A stretch of DNA of 64,000 nucleotides from Apiospora phragmitis. Taxonomy: Eukaryota > Ascomycota > Sordariomycetes > Amphisphaeriales > Apiosporaceae. Shown piece after piece: positions 11,776 through 24,049 of this stretch. The stretch is from positions 434,001 to 498,000 of the forward strand of contig JAQQWL010000011.1 in NCBI GenBank assembly GCA_038363925.1. The letters run 5' to 3'. Position numbers and translations under genes: made by a program. The first letter of the stretch is position 1. Every line of letters starts with the position of its first letter. Below the pieces are notes generated by a model that was given only the letters and a program-made list of their open reading frames with translations, made no database searches and was not told the origin of the DNA.

Positions 11776-13084
11776 TCATGCACGCACCAACTTCCACTTG
11801 AACGACTCGATCCTGTCGAGGTCATCACTGTGCACGCTACCACTATCCACCCGGATATCGGTGCGCCGAATGACGCCCTGCCTTTGCTCCCCACCGTCCC
11901 GAGCCGGGGCGGCTCCATCTCGATGGCGAAAGGCAGCTCTTCCGACTCGTCCGGCTGCTGAGCGCTTGATGCCCCGCCTCCCCTCCTCTGCCGTCACTGT
12001 AGCCGCCCGCGGACGTGACCTTGGAGGTGCGAAAGTGGTCCTGCGCCGTCGTGCGGTCGTAGTCCCCGAACGACGACGTCGTCGCCGTCCCGCGGCTCGG
12101 CTTGATGATGCTGAGGGGCAGGTGCAGGCTCCCCAAGACGACGCCGAGGCCGCGCTCGAACAGCGGCTTGCAGAAGGGCGTGCAGGCCGCGACGACGCCC
12201 AGCAGCTGCTCAAGCGCGGTCCAGATGCAGACATACACCGCCTTGGCGCCGAAGTCGGTGGTCGCGAGCTTCTCGGGCGGCAGGAACGCGGCGTTGGCGA
12301 GGTCGCGGACCTCGAGGTTTTTCAGGAGGGGAACACGCGCCCGCGAACAGGCCCAGAGACATGAGCAGGCCCAGCACCACGCGCTCGCGCTTGGGCCGCC
12401 GCAGGCTCCACAGGAAGCTCAGCGGCGCCAGCGAGAGCAGCACGTCGGTCAGGATGCTGGCGACGGCGCCCAGGGTCGAGGCGATGGTGATGGCGACGGG
12501 CGGCAGGCAATGCGGGTTCGGGCCGGCGTGGGCGAAGTCGCCGTACGCGGCGGGCAGGGGGCGGCACTGGAGCAGGATGAAGAAGAGGTTGCCGAAGCCG
12601 TACAGGCTCATGAGCACGATGTTGAACCAGATGTAGACCTGGAACCAGAACGACGTCTTGATCTGCAGCAGCGTGAGGCCGATGGACGACTTGATGAAGG
12701 CCATGGCCAGGCCCCAGATGGGGATGGCGAAGAAGCCGTATTTGCTCGTGCTGACGAACTCTTGGGGGGTCTTGAGGCCGGGCGTGAAGATCATGGTTGC
12801 GCAGAGCAAGCCCCAGTCGACCAGAGTCAAAGCCTGGTAAGTAAGGCCCTGGGTCAGCCGCAGTCCATCGATAGAGAGACAGTTGAGTGATTAGCCCTGG
12901 TGGTACTTACGAATCCCAACGTGATGCAGACCTCCGCCCACAAACTTGTGCGGGTTCTATATCTTGCCATTCTCACGCCGAACGTCAAGCCCGACAGGAC
13001 GACTAAGGGAGTAGTGACACCGAAGAAGACATTTGCCGACTGCACGGCGTGCTCACTGATGAACACCGGGGCGGTTGGGTCCAT
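11776..13084 (-). CDS. PTH11-like (rhodopsin-domain, SAT4 family) integral membrane protein, frame broken
   Basis: Seven-helix fungal membrane protein of the PTH11/SAT4 rhodopsin-domain type, often proposed as surface receptors. Exon 1 (13084-12911) starts MDPTAPVF and has the first helix. A 77-bp intron (12910-12834) follows. Exon 2 carries IWGLAMAFIKSSIGLTLLQI, the family's conserved third-helix region, then QCRPLPAAY and a string of hydrophobic segments. Near 12328-12335 the frame changes by +1 between LGLFAGAC and PLLKNLEV, next to a CCCC run. The cytoplasmic tail is less certain: the coding-like pieces DESEELPFAIEMEPP and RVDSGSVHSDDLDRIESFKW lie in two further frames, implying two more -1 changes among G-rich runs. 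With these three changes the length is a whole number of codons (about 410 residues). If the tail reading is wrong, the protein ends earlier. Confidence 0.7.
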
Positions 13085-14629
13085 TGTCGCTGCTGAAGGA
13101 TACTTGATCTACAAAGTATGTTCAGTTGGTACGAGAACTAGTCTACAAACTACTCATGGCGCATCTTGGGTGGACTTGAATGCTCTCATATATCCTCATG
13201 GCCTCTTTGGGCTTCGCAGACCGGTTTCCCTCCAAGCTGACTCGTCCTGTCTTACTGTTTCCGGGACGCCATTCCGGGGAGACACAGCCGCGCCGTCCCA
13301 AAACAGAAATCAGGTACCGGGTAGAAAGCAATGTTCATGTTCAGGCCTTTCGTGCGACGGCCCGAAGCTGACAACGAGAACGCCACGACGTCAAGGGTGC
13401 ATATTTATGTATTTACCCCGTCTAATGACAAGCCGTTAGGGAACGCCACAAATCTCCGCGACGACAGGGACGTGCTTATCAAGCATCGTGTCATGTTACC
13501 TAATGGGGCCGAGCCGATCGATCCCCAGATTGTGTAGCATCCCATCGTGGCAACGAAACAAAACGAAGCATATATGTATGTAGGCTAATAGTGCGAAACC
13601 CGGTTCCGACATATATCTCAACGGTCTTAAGAAAGTGCCGGCAGGCTTGCTTCCTATTGGATGCTGCTTCATCAGGGGCCAGGGGTTCCATCCGAACCCG
13701 CACGTTCCGTGCATGACATGGTCGCACCGTCACCGGCTGCCTGCATATAGTCCGAGGTACCAGACGAATCATTTTCTGCAACTTTTTTCACTTTCGAATC
13801 CTGTCTAGGAAGCGGCTTTATGCTTCATCTGTCACATCTTCTGTGATAAGATTGTAATATCGTGATTGATCTTCCCGATCTTTGGGCGACGAACGATCGA
13901 TCTTCGGGGTAAGGGATGAAAGGGACGAAAGGGATGACATGCAACAGCTGCCGCGCCCCTTATAACTGCCAGGTATAGCTTCGGTAGCCATTCTGGAACC
14001 AATTCAATCGGGCTGAGGGCCGGGCAACACTCGGAGCCGGTGTCCCTTGCGCCCATGACACATTTGGACTGGCTATTTTCGGGTGTTTGCATAGGCGTGC
14101 GCCACATCCACAGGCCGACGCAGCGTGCGCACTGAGAACTGTAGCCGAGGCCGCATTATAGCACCGGGGGGTATAATAGACAGGAAATCAAGTAGGCAGT
14201 TCATCTCACTACTACGCTTTGCGTTTCTATGCTGGCTGCGAGGGCTCCGGCTTCTGCACAAGCCGAGGAGCAGCAGGATCAAGCCCTAATATGACTTAAC
14301 CAACATATGATTTAGCTGCTGCCCTTGCATTTGTGTGTGCGCACTCTTATTCATCCGAGTGGCCGCCTCCCCTCGGCCGCCTCTGCACTGGGCGTATAAC
14401 TTGACATATCACTCGACCAAATCTATTTCTCCTCCTTGCCGCTACGCAAGCCCATGTCTCAAACAACCTTTGCTTTATTGCTGTTGCCTTTCTTGTCCAC
14501 ACAAGGGAAAGCCATTGGCGTCTTGTCTTAGTTACTCCCCACACATCATCATCATCATCATCAACATCAAGAACACCGACTCATCGGCGTGTACCTACAT
14601 CTACCGAAACGCATAACAACTCCCATCCA
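13085..14629. other. Intergenic, nothing recognised
   Basis: About 1.5 kb without a recognisable gene. A short ATC trinucleotide repeat lies near 14547-14565 in the likely 5' leader of the tyrosinase gene. Confidence 0.5.
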
Positions 14630-16339
14630 ATGGAATTTCATGCATTCGGCTTCTACGCCTTGGCGCTGCTGCTGGCCACCGCTGTGCTTCCGAACCTCAG
14701 TCTGGCAGTCACGACGCCATCCTCATGCGGAGCTGGCGCGGCGGCAGTGGGCATCGACAGCACCTGCACCAAGCCGTACGTCCGTAAGGAATGGTAAGTA
14801 GTAGTTCTATCTAGTAGTAGTCATTGTCGCTCGTCCATTCTTCCTTCCTTCCTGTCATACCCGAGCTGTCACTGTCTCAAATCTATTACCGATCAGGCAA
14901 CAGATGATGTGTGATCTTTTGGGCTGATTTGTCTCCGTCTCCCCACGGGGTGTGGGGAGACGAAACGAAACAACAGGCGACGATTGACGATGGATGAACG
15001 CTACTCGTATATCGACGCCGTCAAGTGCATGATGGCCAAGCCGGGAGTCGCGCCCCTGGACGCCGTGACCAATAGGTTCGAGGACTTCCTCGCCACCCAC
15101 ATTGTCCAAGCCTTCGACTCCCACTTTGTCGTAAGTTCACCGCCTCTTCCCGAGCGTGGGTTGATGATGAGACATAATACCCTGACTAACCTTGTTTACC
15201 ACACCCCTCGAAAAGGGTATATTCTATCCCTACCACCGATTCTTGCTCTCGAGGTACGAGCAGGAGCTGTGGGAATGTGGATGGAGCCGTGGCCTTGGGC
15301 AGCCGTATTGGGACTGGACGCTGGATGTGGAGCACGATGACGACTTGCTCAACTCGCCCGTCTTCGACACCGAGACTGGGTTTGGCGGGAACGGGGGTTG
15401 GATCGGCGGCAACTTCACGCATCCTGCCCCTGGCATGGTGAGTAACTACCTACCCACTCTACTTGGCCTTGGATCGAAGGCCTTGGATCGAAGGACTTGG
15501 TCACTGCAAACGTTCTTCGTATCCATGGCGTTTGGTTTACCACACCGCCCTCCCTCCCTCTTTCCTTCCCCGTCCTTCTCCCTCTTCATATCATTCAAGA
15601 ACCCCACCGTCTAACCCGACCAGATCGTCCAATCCCCCCAAGACGTCCCCGACCGCACCGGCGGCGGCTGCCTCCAAAACGGCCCCTTCGCGGACCTGAG
15701 CACCTTCCTCGGCCCGCACAACAACACGGACAAGAAAGGCCGCAACTGCGTGCGCCGCGACATGGCCCCCGCTTCCTTGCGCAACATGTCGGGCCCGGCG
15801 CGCGTCGCCGAGGCCATGCGGCTGCCCGACTACGGGCACTGGGAGCGCGTCACGGACGGCGCGACGCTGCACCCGGGGCGGGCATTGGGGCGCCGGGGGG
15901 TTGTACGGGACCATGACGGACCTGTGGGCGTCGCCGGGGGATCCGGTGTTTTGGCTGCATCATTCGAATTTGGATCGGGCTTGGTAAGCATCTGCAATTG
16001 ACTCTCTCATTTTTTCACGGAGCTCTCTCCCTTGCACTTTTACTGTTCTCGGGGTTTCATGTATTGTCAAGATGAAGAAGAAGTACAAAAGAGTATCATG
16101 ACAGCCAGTCTGACTATTCTTATATCAGGTGGTCATGGCAGAACCGGGACGCCGCCCGCATCTACGACATCTCGGGTCCCCTGGTCTTTTTCGACTACGC
16201 CAACAAGGCCGCGGGCAATGTGACGCTCGAGTCGACGGTTTGGAATGGGCTGGGGGACTACCGCAAGGAGACGACGGTCGAGAGGGTCATGCATGTCCAG
16301 AGGGGAGACTTGTGCTATACCTTTGATGAATTATATTGA
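14630..16339 (+). CDS. Secreted tyrosinase (type-3 copper), two 1-bp deletions in G runs
   Basis: Type-3 copper oxidase acting on phenols. Start at 14630 with a hydrophobic signal peptide (about residues 1-26, ending NLSLA). Five exons: 14630-14793, 14977-15130, 15216-15437, 15624-15983 and 16129-16339; all introns are GT..AG. The CuA region includes FEDFLATH, SHFVGIFYPYHRF and PYWDWT. The CuB region includes LHPG, DPVFWLHHSNLDRAWW and WQNRD. Potential N-glycosylation sites include NFT and NNT. The frame is broken in exon 4 by two missing bases, one in GGGG at 15875-15878 and one in GGGGGG at 15895-15900, just before the CuB helices. Restoring both gives exactly 371 codons (370 residues), normal for short secreted fungal tyrosinases. 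It stands about 900 bp upstream of a co-oriented FAD oxidase. Confidence 0.88.
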
Positions 16340-17214
16340 GACGAAGATTCTGTGGTAGGGGGTCGTTTTGGTTGGTCTTATACTTTGCCACGTGGGCAAA
16401 TTATCAGACTCTACAACATAATTCTATAGAATGTCATCGGTATCTTTTGCAACGCGCTGGTCTTCGCCTCTGATGGGATATGGTAAAGTCATCCATTGTG
16501 TAACCTGATGCGAATGCAACTCATCATGCGGCCAGCTGCCACGCCTCCTTCTTAGGCAAGCAAAAGAGAGGGGTGGCGGAGGTTGTAGAACGTTGCACGA
16601 AGGCGAAGTTGTTCCTGTCAAGGATGTAGACTATGAAATGCCGCTTGTGATCTCTGGTGCCATTCGACAACCGCCTTCAATGGGCGAATTTTCAAATTTA
16701 AGGATATAATCCTTTCGGCAATCTGCCCATTGCAATCTTGGACTCTCCTGAGGTTTTTCCTGATTGGTAAAATGGCGGTAAGCACAACCTCAGGTCCGGA
16801 ATCCCCCGCCTCCCCGGCTCGCTGGAAGGACCATTTGTTTCTGTTATGGCCACAGGTTCGGAGCAACTTGGGCTACGGGCAGATGCTGGGAGCGGGGTAC
16901 AATGTAGTGCAGGCACCATTCATAATCAACAGGTTGGGATTGGTTGCCCGCAGTTGGTGACCAAGGGATAAACATTACTTCTCGTGCAGATGCAAGGGAA
17001 AGACCATGAGAGGCCAGAACCGAGGTCCAATACCTGAATTATTAATATTCATCCAGTCTGGGCAATCTTGGCGACTCATCTGTGTGTTGACAATTGGCAA
17101 TACAACACCAGCCAACATTAGATTGCATTATTCTATCTTGTTATCCCGTCACTGTCGCAAAATCGAACCTCAAAGCTCTTTTATGGCTCCTTCCCTAACA
17201 CATGAGCGGTAGCA
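16340..17214. other. Intergenic, nothing recognised
   Basis: Probable terminator of the tyrosinase gene and promoter of the FAD oxidase gene. No further gene seen. Confidence 0.5.
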
Positions 17215-18784
17215 ATGACTCTACGAGTTGCTTCCGAAGCTGTGGTATCTGAGCTGGTGAGGGGTGGTCTCGAGGAACTACTGAGCCCTGCCGGCTCGAC
17301 CCGATACGATGAGCGCATCAGCAGCTACTTCTCCCTCACTGCCCAGAAGAAGCCCTTCTGCTTCGTCCACCCCAAGACGACGGCAAAGGTAGCCCTGATC
17401 CTCAAGACGCTCCTGGCGAACCCCGACGCCCGCTTCGCCATCCGCAGCGGCGGCCACGTCATGTGGGGCGCCAGCAACATCGACGACAGCATCTGCATCG
17501 ACCTCGGCGTGCACATGAACTACACCTCTGTCGACAAGGAGAAGGGCATCGTGTCGATCCAGCCCGGCGCCCGCTGGCGCGAGGTCTACAAGTCCCTCGA
17601 ACTCCACAACGTCGCGGGGCTCCTGACGGGCGTGGGCATCTCCTGGTACATCCCGCGCGTCGGCTTCTGCGGCGACCAGCTCGTCAAGGCCGAGGTCGTG
17701 CTCGCGGACGGGCGCGTCGTGCACGCCAACCAGAACAACGAGCACGCCGACCTGTGGCGCGCGCTGGAGGGCGCGAGCGCGGGCAATTTTGGGATTGTCA
17801 CGCGCTTCGACGTGCGCGCCCTGTCGGACGACGGGCTCTGGGGCGGCATGCTGCTCAGCGAGGCGACGGCGGAGCGCAGCGCGGACCACGTGGCAACCAT
17901 GCGGCGCTTCACGGACGACTCGGAGCGCTTCCCGGACAGCTCGTACATCGTGCTCTGGAACTACGAGCCGAGCCGGTTCAGGGACATCGTCATCACCAGC
18001 TTCCTGGCCAACACCAAGGGGGTCGAGAACCCGCCGGAGCTGAAGCAGCTGTGCGACATCCCGACCATCGCGAGGGATCTGAAGCAGACAAATATGCACG
18101 ACTTTGCTTTGGCTATGGACCAGCCTCAAGGAACGCAGTAAGTCAGGGTGTGTTTCTTTTGCATCTGTAACTGATTATGGTTTTCGCCAGATGTGCCTTA
18201 CCTGGTCAGCTCCACTTTCAAAGCCCCAATGACCTGAGTGAAAATGAAAGACGGCTCATGTTGAATATTCCCCTCGCAGCAACTTCTGGCACACCACAAC
18301 CTTCCTCAGCGACGAGCGCATCATGGCCAAAGCCGTCGAGCTGCACGCCGCAGCCGTCGCCCAGATCCGAGCCATCAGCAAGATGGGCCAGTTCAGCTCC
18401 CTGTGCCTATTCCAATCGCTGCCCAGCCACTACGGCCGCCTGGGCGACGAGCGCGGCGGCAATGTAATGGGCCTGGACAGAGCACTGAAGGGCCGCAACG
18501 CCATCATGCTGCTGCTGTCAGTCAACGTCGGCGGCGACGAGGAGGACAGCGTTCGCGCCGTGGGGCTCGAGGCGACGCGGGAATCCTTGCGTGGGGTCGA
18601 CGCATTCGCGCGGTCCGTCGATGGCTTCGTCGACTGGACGTACCTCAACTACGCGGATTGCTCGCAGGACCCGCTGCGGTCGTTGCTGGATCCCGAGGAG
18701 GTCAAGAGGACGGCGTTGAAGTATGATCCTACGGGGGTGTTTCAGACGAGGGCGCCCGGTGGTTTTAAGATCTCCGCGGTGTAA
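17215..18784 (+). CDS. BBE-type FAD-dependent oxidoreductase with an internal in-frame deletion
   Basis: Berberine-bridge-enzyme-like oxidase with a VAO-type FAD domain. Two exons, 17215-18137 and 18280-18784 (142-bp intron, GTAAGT..GCAG), give 475 residues with no frame break. The RSGGH motif near residue 82 supplies the usual FAD-linking histidine. SIQPGARW, PRVGFCGDQLV, VVLADGRVVHAN, DLWRALEG and NFGIVTRFD follow in family order. The C-terminal BBE block has YLNYADCSQDP and KYDPTGVFQTR. Oddity: at residue 132-134 HNVA runs straight into GLLTGVGISWY. The family normally has about a dozen more residues here (a Gly-rich AGGRV..VGVGG segment lining the FAD), so a short in-frame piece seems lost. 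No signal peptide is obvious at the chosen start, although many relatives are secreted. Activity is therefore uncertain. It may work on the same substrate as the neighbouring tyrosinase (inference). Confidence 0.85.
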
Positions 18785-19634
18785 TAAGGAGAGAGTTGTG
18801 GTAGGACTGCAAAGATACGGCTTGAGCGATAGGTGTTTCTGTAGAAGGGCTCCTGACAGCCGGCATAGATGATTAACGAACTCCTTGATAATTTCACCTA
18901 TCCCTGCGGTATGCTCCTTGAGGGTTAGACAGTGCCAAGGTAAATAATCACCTTTCTTGAAATGAGACTTGATCAGGCATCCGCGTGGAAAGATGACGCT
19001 GGCCAATCAAGTGCCCATGGTCCAATTCCGGTTCAATTAGTGTGGAGGATGATCTACCGCCCATCGTGGGTATAGAGCTTCGTGATAGGCTGTGGCTTGG
19101 GCCTCACAATACTCCAAGGTGTACATGGCGTGAAGCCAAATCCACACCATGGAGCTTCTAGGAAGGTGACACATTGAAAATATAGGGCGGGATATTTCTA
19201 GAACACCGGCATGGAGAAAGCAACCTTCGATTCTTGGTTCAGATGCTGCACCACTGTCAGTCTCCATATGCCCGAAGTGTGGTGTGGCCCCTTCTCCAAC
19301 AGATAACCTGCCTCGATGCGTGGATATTAATATGGATAAATGCCTACAACGGCCCTTCTCCTCGATTGCCACGTGCCGGCAATTCAGCCCGCATGTTATG
19401 ACAGCCCGGCAGATGTTATACCGGAGGCCCTGGCTCTATAATAGGAACATGTAATTCCCCGAGTTCTCTTTTAAGAAACCCCAAGAACGGCCCAAAAACC
19501 TGGTGTGTCTTTTTCCCTCGCGTTGATCGACAACTCAAAACCAGCTTCTTGTCAACTCATCGAAAACCGCATACACAAGCACCCCACCTATACGTAGGAT
19601 AGAAAAGGCTTTTATAGCCAGACCACCAACCGCC
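18785..19634. other. Intergenic, nothing recognised
   Basis: No gene, tRNA or repeat recognised. A TATA-like CTCTATAATAGG lies near 19432, upstream of the DUF1996 gene. Confidence 0.5.
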
Positions 19635-21204
19635 ATGCATTGGACATCCTTGCTGGCCCTTGGGGCCGGCCTCGCCGACGCACTTCCCTCCAGCGAGCTA
19701 CTCGAGGCGCGCCAGTTCGGCGGCGGCCAGCGCACGACGATGCTGCGGTTCGGCTGCGCGCAGGTCGTCATCGACCGGCTGGACCCGCTCGTCAACCCGG
19801 CCACGATCCCGAGCCCGCACGTGCACCAGATCGTGGGCGGCAACGGCTTCAACGCGTCCATGACGACGGGCGACGTGTCCGCGACGGCCACGTGCACCAC
19901 CTGCGAGTTCTCCGAGGACTTCAGCAACTACTGGACCGCCAACCTCTACTTCAAGGCCCGCAACGGGACGTACAAGCGGGTCCCGCAGCTCGGCGCCGCG
20001 TAAGTCGTGGACATGACATGACTGCCTCTTTACACTTTGTTCTATCTTTCTTTGGCAGACAGATGCTGACGCCTATCTTGGGTATGAACGACGATAGTCT
20101 GCAGTTCGGCGACCAGTACAGCACCAAGATTGGAGGCGGTGTTCTTGTCTACTACGTTTCGGCCGCACCGGGCCAGATCACTGCTTTCAAACCCGTAAGA
20201 GTCCCACTCATTAACGTCCCGAGAGTAGCAAGGGGGTGTTGAGTCGTTGGTTCGGCAGCAAACTGACATGCTTTGGACCGACAGGGCTTCCGTATGCTCG
20301 TCGGAGACGTGAACAAGCGCACCGCAGCCGGAGGTAACAAGATGCAAAACTGCTACCGTTGCTACACGGGACCAAACTTTGGCGGCGACTACTCTGCTCC
20401 GTGCGCGGATGGTCGGTAAGTGGCAACAGCCCAGCTGCTACTGGGAGTCTTGCACCAAACGGTTACAAGAAGCGGGCAGAAGCTGACATGATCCTACGCA
20501 GTCTCGACACCGCTGCCCTTCCCACCGCGGCCTGCAAAGGCGGCATCCGCTCCAACATCCTGTTCCCCACGTAAGTCAACATACCCCTGCTTCAGTAGAC
20601 ACCAAGGATTGACGCAATGTCTGATTCCCCTACGACACAGCTGCTGGGACGGCAAGAACCTCGATAGCCCCAACCACCAAGACCACGTCGCCTACCCGAC
20701 GTCGGGCCCGGCCAACTTCCTGAGCCTGGGCGGCGCGTGCCCGGCCTCGCACACCGGTGCGGATCCCGCAGCTCATGTACGAGGTGGTCTGGGACACGAC
20801 GGCGTTCAACAACAAGGCCGAGTGGCCGGCCGACGGGTCGCAGCCGTTCTACTTCTCGCAGGGCGACAACACGGGCTACGGCCAGCACGCCGATTATGTG
20901 TTTGGCTGGAAGGACGACTCGCTGCAGAAGGCCATGGACACGGCCGGCTGCATGGGCGCCAAGTGCGGCGCCCTCAAGACGCAGCAGATCGACGCCGGCA
21001 AGGGGTGCTCGGTCAAGCCGCTCGTCAATGAGGACCATGACGGATGTGAGTTTTCTTGAAAGCCCCTCCCTCACTGCTTTCCCTCTTGTTTTTTGCTCCC
21101 CTTTTCTGTCCACCGATCTATTTGATTCGGGTTTTGCTGACGATGACGACTCAACAGGGATCAAAGAGCTCCCGGGTATGGACATGAGCCGCGTGGAGGC
21201 CTAG
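19635..21204 (+). CDS. DUF1996 secreted protein, one 1-bp frameshift
   Basis: Secreted DUF1996 protein, a fungal family of unknown biochemical role, sometimes fused to WSC domains. The signal peptide is about residues 1-18, and FGCAQVVIDRLDPLVNPA with PHVHQIVGG is the family's N-terminal signature. Six exons: 19635-19999, 20059-20194, 20285-20415, 20502-20570, 20641-21045 and 21158-21204, all with GT..AG introns. Further family motifs are GFRMLVGD, CYRCYTG, CWDGKNLDSPNHQDHVAYP and CPASH..RIPQLMYEVVWDT. The frame breaks near 20755-20758 (ACCGGTGCGG), where one extra base separates CPASHT from VRIPQ. Without it the exons total 384 codons. No WSC repeat or GPI signal is visible at the C-terminus. 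Confidence 0.87.
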
Positions 21205-22561
21205 TAAGGCTCTCAGGGAACTTGGCCACTCTTACGGGCGACTCAGACATTGATTGGATCAGGTTCAGTCATTCTAAATTTGCTGCTGGATTTGCATTCG
21301 GAATTGCTATTGCGTTTTAGAGAGAGGCGAGCACAACTGGTGCGCAATCAGATCCGTCGTCTTATGTGCGTGCGGTCACCATGAAGGAAGCAGACAAGCC
21401 TGGCAAGATGGTAGGATCAATCATATTAAGTAAATAATGCCTTTCTATTGACCATCTACTTTACCCATCAATAGATAGCCAGATAAGAACGTAGGCTATC
21501 ACTTATATACCAGGGTCACGACAGGCACTAGTGGTTTAGTGGTAAAATCCATCGTTGCCATCGATGGGCCCCGCGTTAGATTCGCGGCTAGTGCAATCTT
21601 TCCTTTTTACCTCTTTACCAAGTTCTTCTATTGTTCCTTTTACCAATGTCGTCTCACATATCGTCACATCTTTCACCTTTCTACGCATCCCGTTGGAGAG
21701 ACCTGGGGTGGCGTGAAACTGTTGCTTGGGAGGACCTGCCAGGTTTCCCGTCCGCCATGAACGATTATCATAGCGCACCGAATCAATATCCCTATGACAA
21801 CAAGTATCTGCAAGTCGTCCCAACGAACGCGATTTTGGGCTGGTGCTGTCTCTGGTATACCTCAAGCCTGAGGGAGCTGGCCAAACTGGTCCCGTCCGTC
21901 ACTGCCACGATCCCGGACTGGGTGAGCATGGGACCTCTAGGGAACGATAAGTGAAGGTCCTTGTCATTCGTAAAGCCATGCGCGTTATTGCGACCTCTCC
22001 CGAATTGGGCGCGCGCCAGCTTGTCGACGCCGCCGTGAATCTGTTCCCGCCTCTTTCCGATTCTTTCGCCACATCTAACCGATATGCTCATTACCTCCAG
22101 GATGGCACCCGTTGTATATAAAGCCCCAGCGGAAGGCGATTGCCGAGCGTCTATGGCGTGAGACAATGGTTGAAAATGGTTTGCGGGGGTCGGAGGAATC
22201 GTCAAGCAGGTTGGTGACAATAGCAAGAACATTTGATTAGCCGGCCTTACTGCGCCAGCATATCCTTATCTGCATCAAGCGATTCATCAGATGGCGGAAG
22301 TTTCGCCGCGGAACAACCAACCCCTTTTGCGAGACTAATACAGCTTGCTTCTCCCTGTAATGAGAGGTGAACAAGTGCATTCGGATAAGGACCAAATCTC
22401 AGCCATAATCTCAGCCATAATCTCAGCAATCACAATTCTCGGCGTGCACCTTAGCTCCAAATCCTCCCACCTACAGTTTCACTGCTCTGGAAACACTGCG
22501 AGAAGTCTAACGGACTTCCTATCAGTTTTAGACTCCAATTTCACACCGCGGATCTTTCAAA
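21205..22561. other. Intergenic with one tRNA, otherwise nothing recognised
   Basis: Apart from the tRNA-Gly copy at 21525-21595 I see no supported gene. Open frames at 21539-21954 overlap the tRNA or lack motifs. Confidence 0.5.
21525..21595 (+). tRNA. tRNA-Gly(GCC): tRNA-Gly (GCC) copy with altered T loop, possible pseudo-tRNA
   Basis: Identical in length and stems to the copies at 11.6 and 34.2 kb, with anticodon loop TTGCCAT. The T loop reads TTAGATT instead of TTCGATT, so the invariant C56 is A. C56 pairs with G19 and belongs to the internal B box bound by TFIIIC, so this copy may be transcribed poorly or fold badly. Confidence 0.75.
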
Positions 22562-23415
22562 ATGGACGCTCCTGGTTTTAGTCCGAAGCAGGCCATGCCC
22601 TTCGGCCAATAAATGATCGAGATCATTGGTGCCGATGAGACTCTCGCCATCGCAAAGTACGAGATGACTCTCCTCCCCCTCCTTTCCTGCTGATGCAGTC
22701 ATCCACGATACCGTATGTGGCCTCGGTCCTGCCACCCAGTCTCTCCTCGCCACCTTGCCATCTTCTGGTATCCAGATCAAGGCCACGGACCTCGCCCCAG
22801 TCAGGTATGGTGCAGCTCTACAACCACACCAGCGCCGCCAACAAGTGGCAGTCCACAGCCACCGTCATAGACGCGCAGAAGCTGGACTTCCCGGAAGCGG
22901 CCTTCTCGCACACCTTCCTGTCCTTCGGCCTGCCCATCATCCCGGATCCCGTCCGGGCCGCCACGGAGATGTACCGCACGCTCCGGCCCGGCGGCACCGC
23001 CGTCACCGCCTTCTGGCTGCAGATCCCCCAGGGCGAGTGCGCCGCCGAGACCCGCCGCTCCGTCTACGGCGCCGACGCGCGGCTCGCCGTCGAGCCCAAG
23101 CCGGAGCACAAGGACCGCGACTACATCCGGAGTCTGCCAGTCCAGGGGGGCTTCAGGTTCGAGGACGTGCAGTTGCATGAGAAGTCGGCTTTCTTGCCCG
23201 TCCAGGACTTTGATGAATTTGCGCTGGCTATTTGGTCGGCTATTGGCGTCCCAGTCGGGGGATGGACGCATAATGACGAGGATACTTGGGATGTGGCCGT
23301 GGCTAAGTACAAGGAGCTCCTGCCCAAGAAGAGCGGCTTCAATGTTGACGAACGAGGAAATATCACGCTCGAGGCTATTGCACAGGTTGCCATTGTCCGT
23401 AAGCCTCGCGAGTAG
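22562..23415 (+). pseudogene. Class I SAM-dependent methyltransferase relic
   Basis: Methyltransferase of the UbiE/type-11 fold. Signs are a motif-I-like region VIHDTVCGLGPATQSLLA, KATDLAPV (acidic residue after beta 2), AQKLDFPEAAFSHTF (motif II), RTLRPGGTAVTAFW (motif III) and a tail ending ITLEAIAQVAIVRKPRE. Damage: a TAA at 22610-22612 sixteen codons after the first ATG, one extra C in CCCCC at 22675-22679, and one extra base near 22806 (GTCAGGTATGG) between LAPV and MVQLYN. From 22810 to the stop the frame is open. The motif-I glycines read CGLG, weak for SAM binding. It belongs to the same broad fold as the relic at 41.7 kb, but the two are not obvious copies. Confidence 0.75.
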
Positions 23416-24049
23416 TTTGGTGCGCCATGCTACGAGTCTTGGGACTTATGTAATAGTCCATTAGTCTCGAGTCAAACTAATCGTGCTCTGCGACGATCAC
23501 CAATTTCGAGCTCGGGCTTAGACCTCTCCCAAATACTTCTTCCTGCCCCAGACGCATCTGATGTGGTAGTAAGCAACCCTCTCGACCAGCTCAGTAAACA
23601 GCATATCACCCAAAGTACCCACCTGTTCGGCTGAAAACTGATTTTCAAATTCATAACCACTGTTTCATGTTAACTCAGTCTTTGTGCCATGCAGGTCACC
23701 CGTAGCTGGCCACTCGTAGGCCATGTTGTGGATATTAAACCTGGTATACGGACGAAGGTCGACCGTCATGCTAGGTAATAGTAATTACCAAGTAAATTAC
23801 GAGTACTTACTCACAGGGCTGTTGTTTGGTTCCTAGCATCTAACTGAAAATAAATAGATTGCAGCTGCTGCCCCGCACCTTGGCTGTCCCCCCTTACATC
23901 TGAAGACAGATCCAACGAACAACCCGCATAAACTTAGCTGCTACCTTCGCGGCTCTCCCGGATTACTTGCGCTTCCCCCTTCTCTCTCTTACAAGTTTAT
24001 CATCGGTTTCTTCGAAGCTAAGAAAGAGAATAGAAAGAGAGGACAAGAA
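23416..24049. other. Intergenic, nothing recognised
   Basis: No gene recognised. It should contain the promoter of the thioredoxin-reductase-like gene. Confidence 0.45.

Noticed and set aside
11681..12364. Plus-strand 227-codon frame opposite the PTH11-like gene
   Set aside because: Arg/Pro/Ala-rich antisense shadow of a GC-rich gene.
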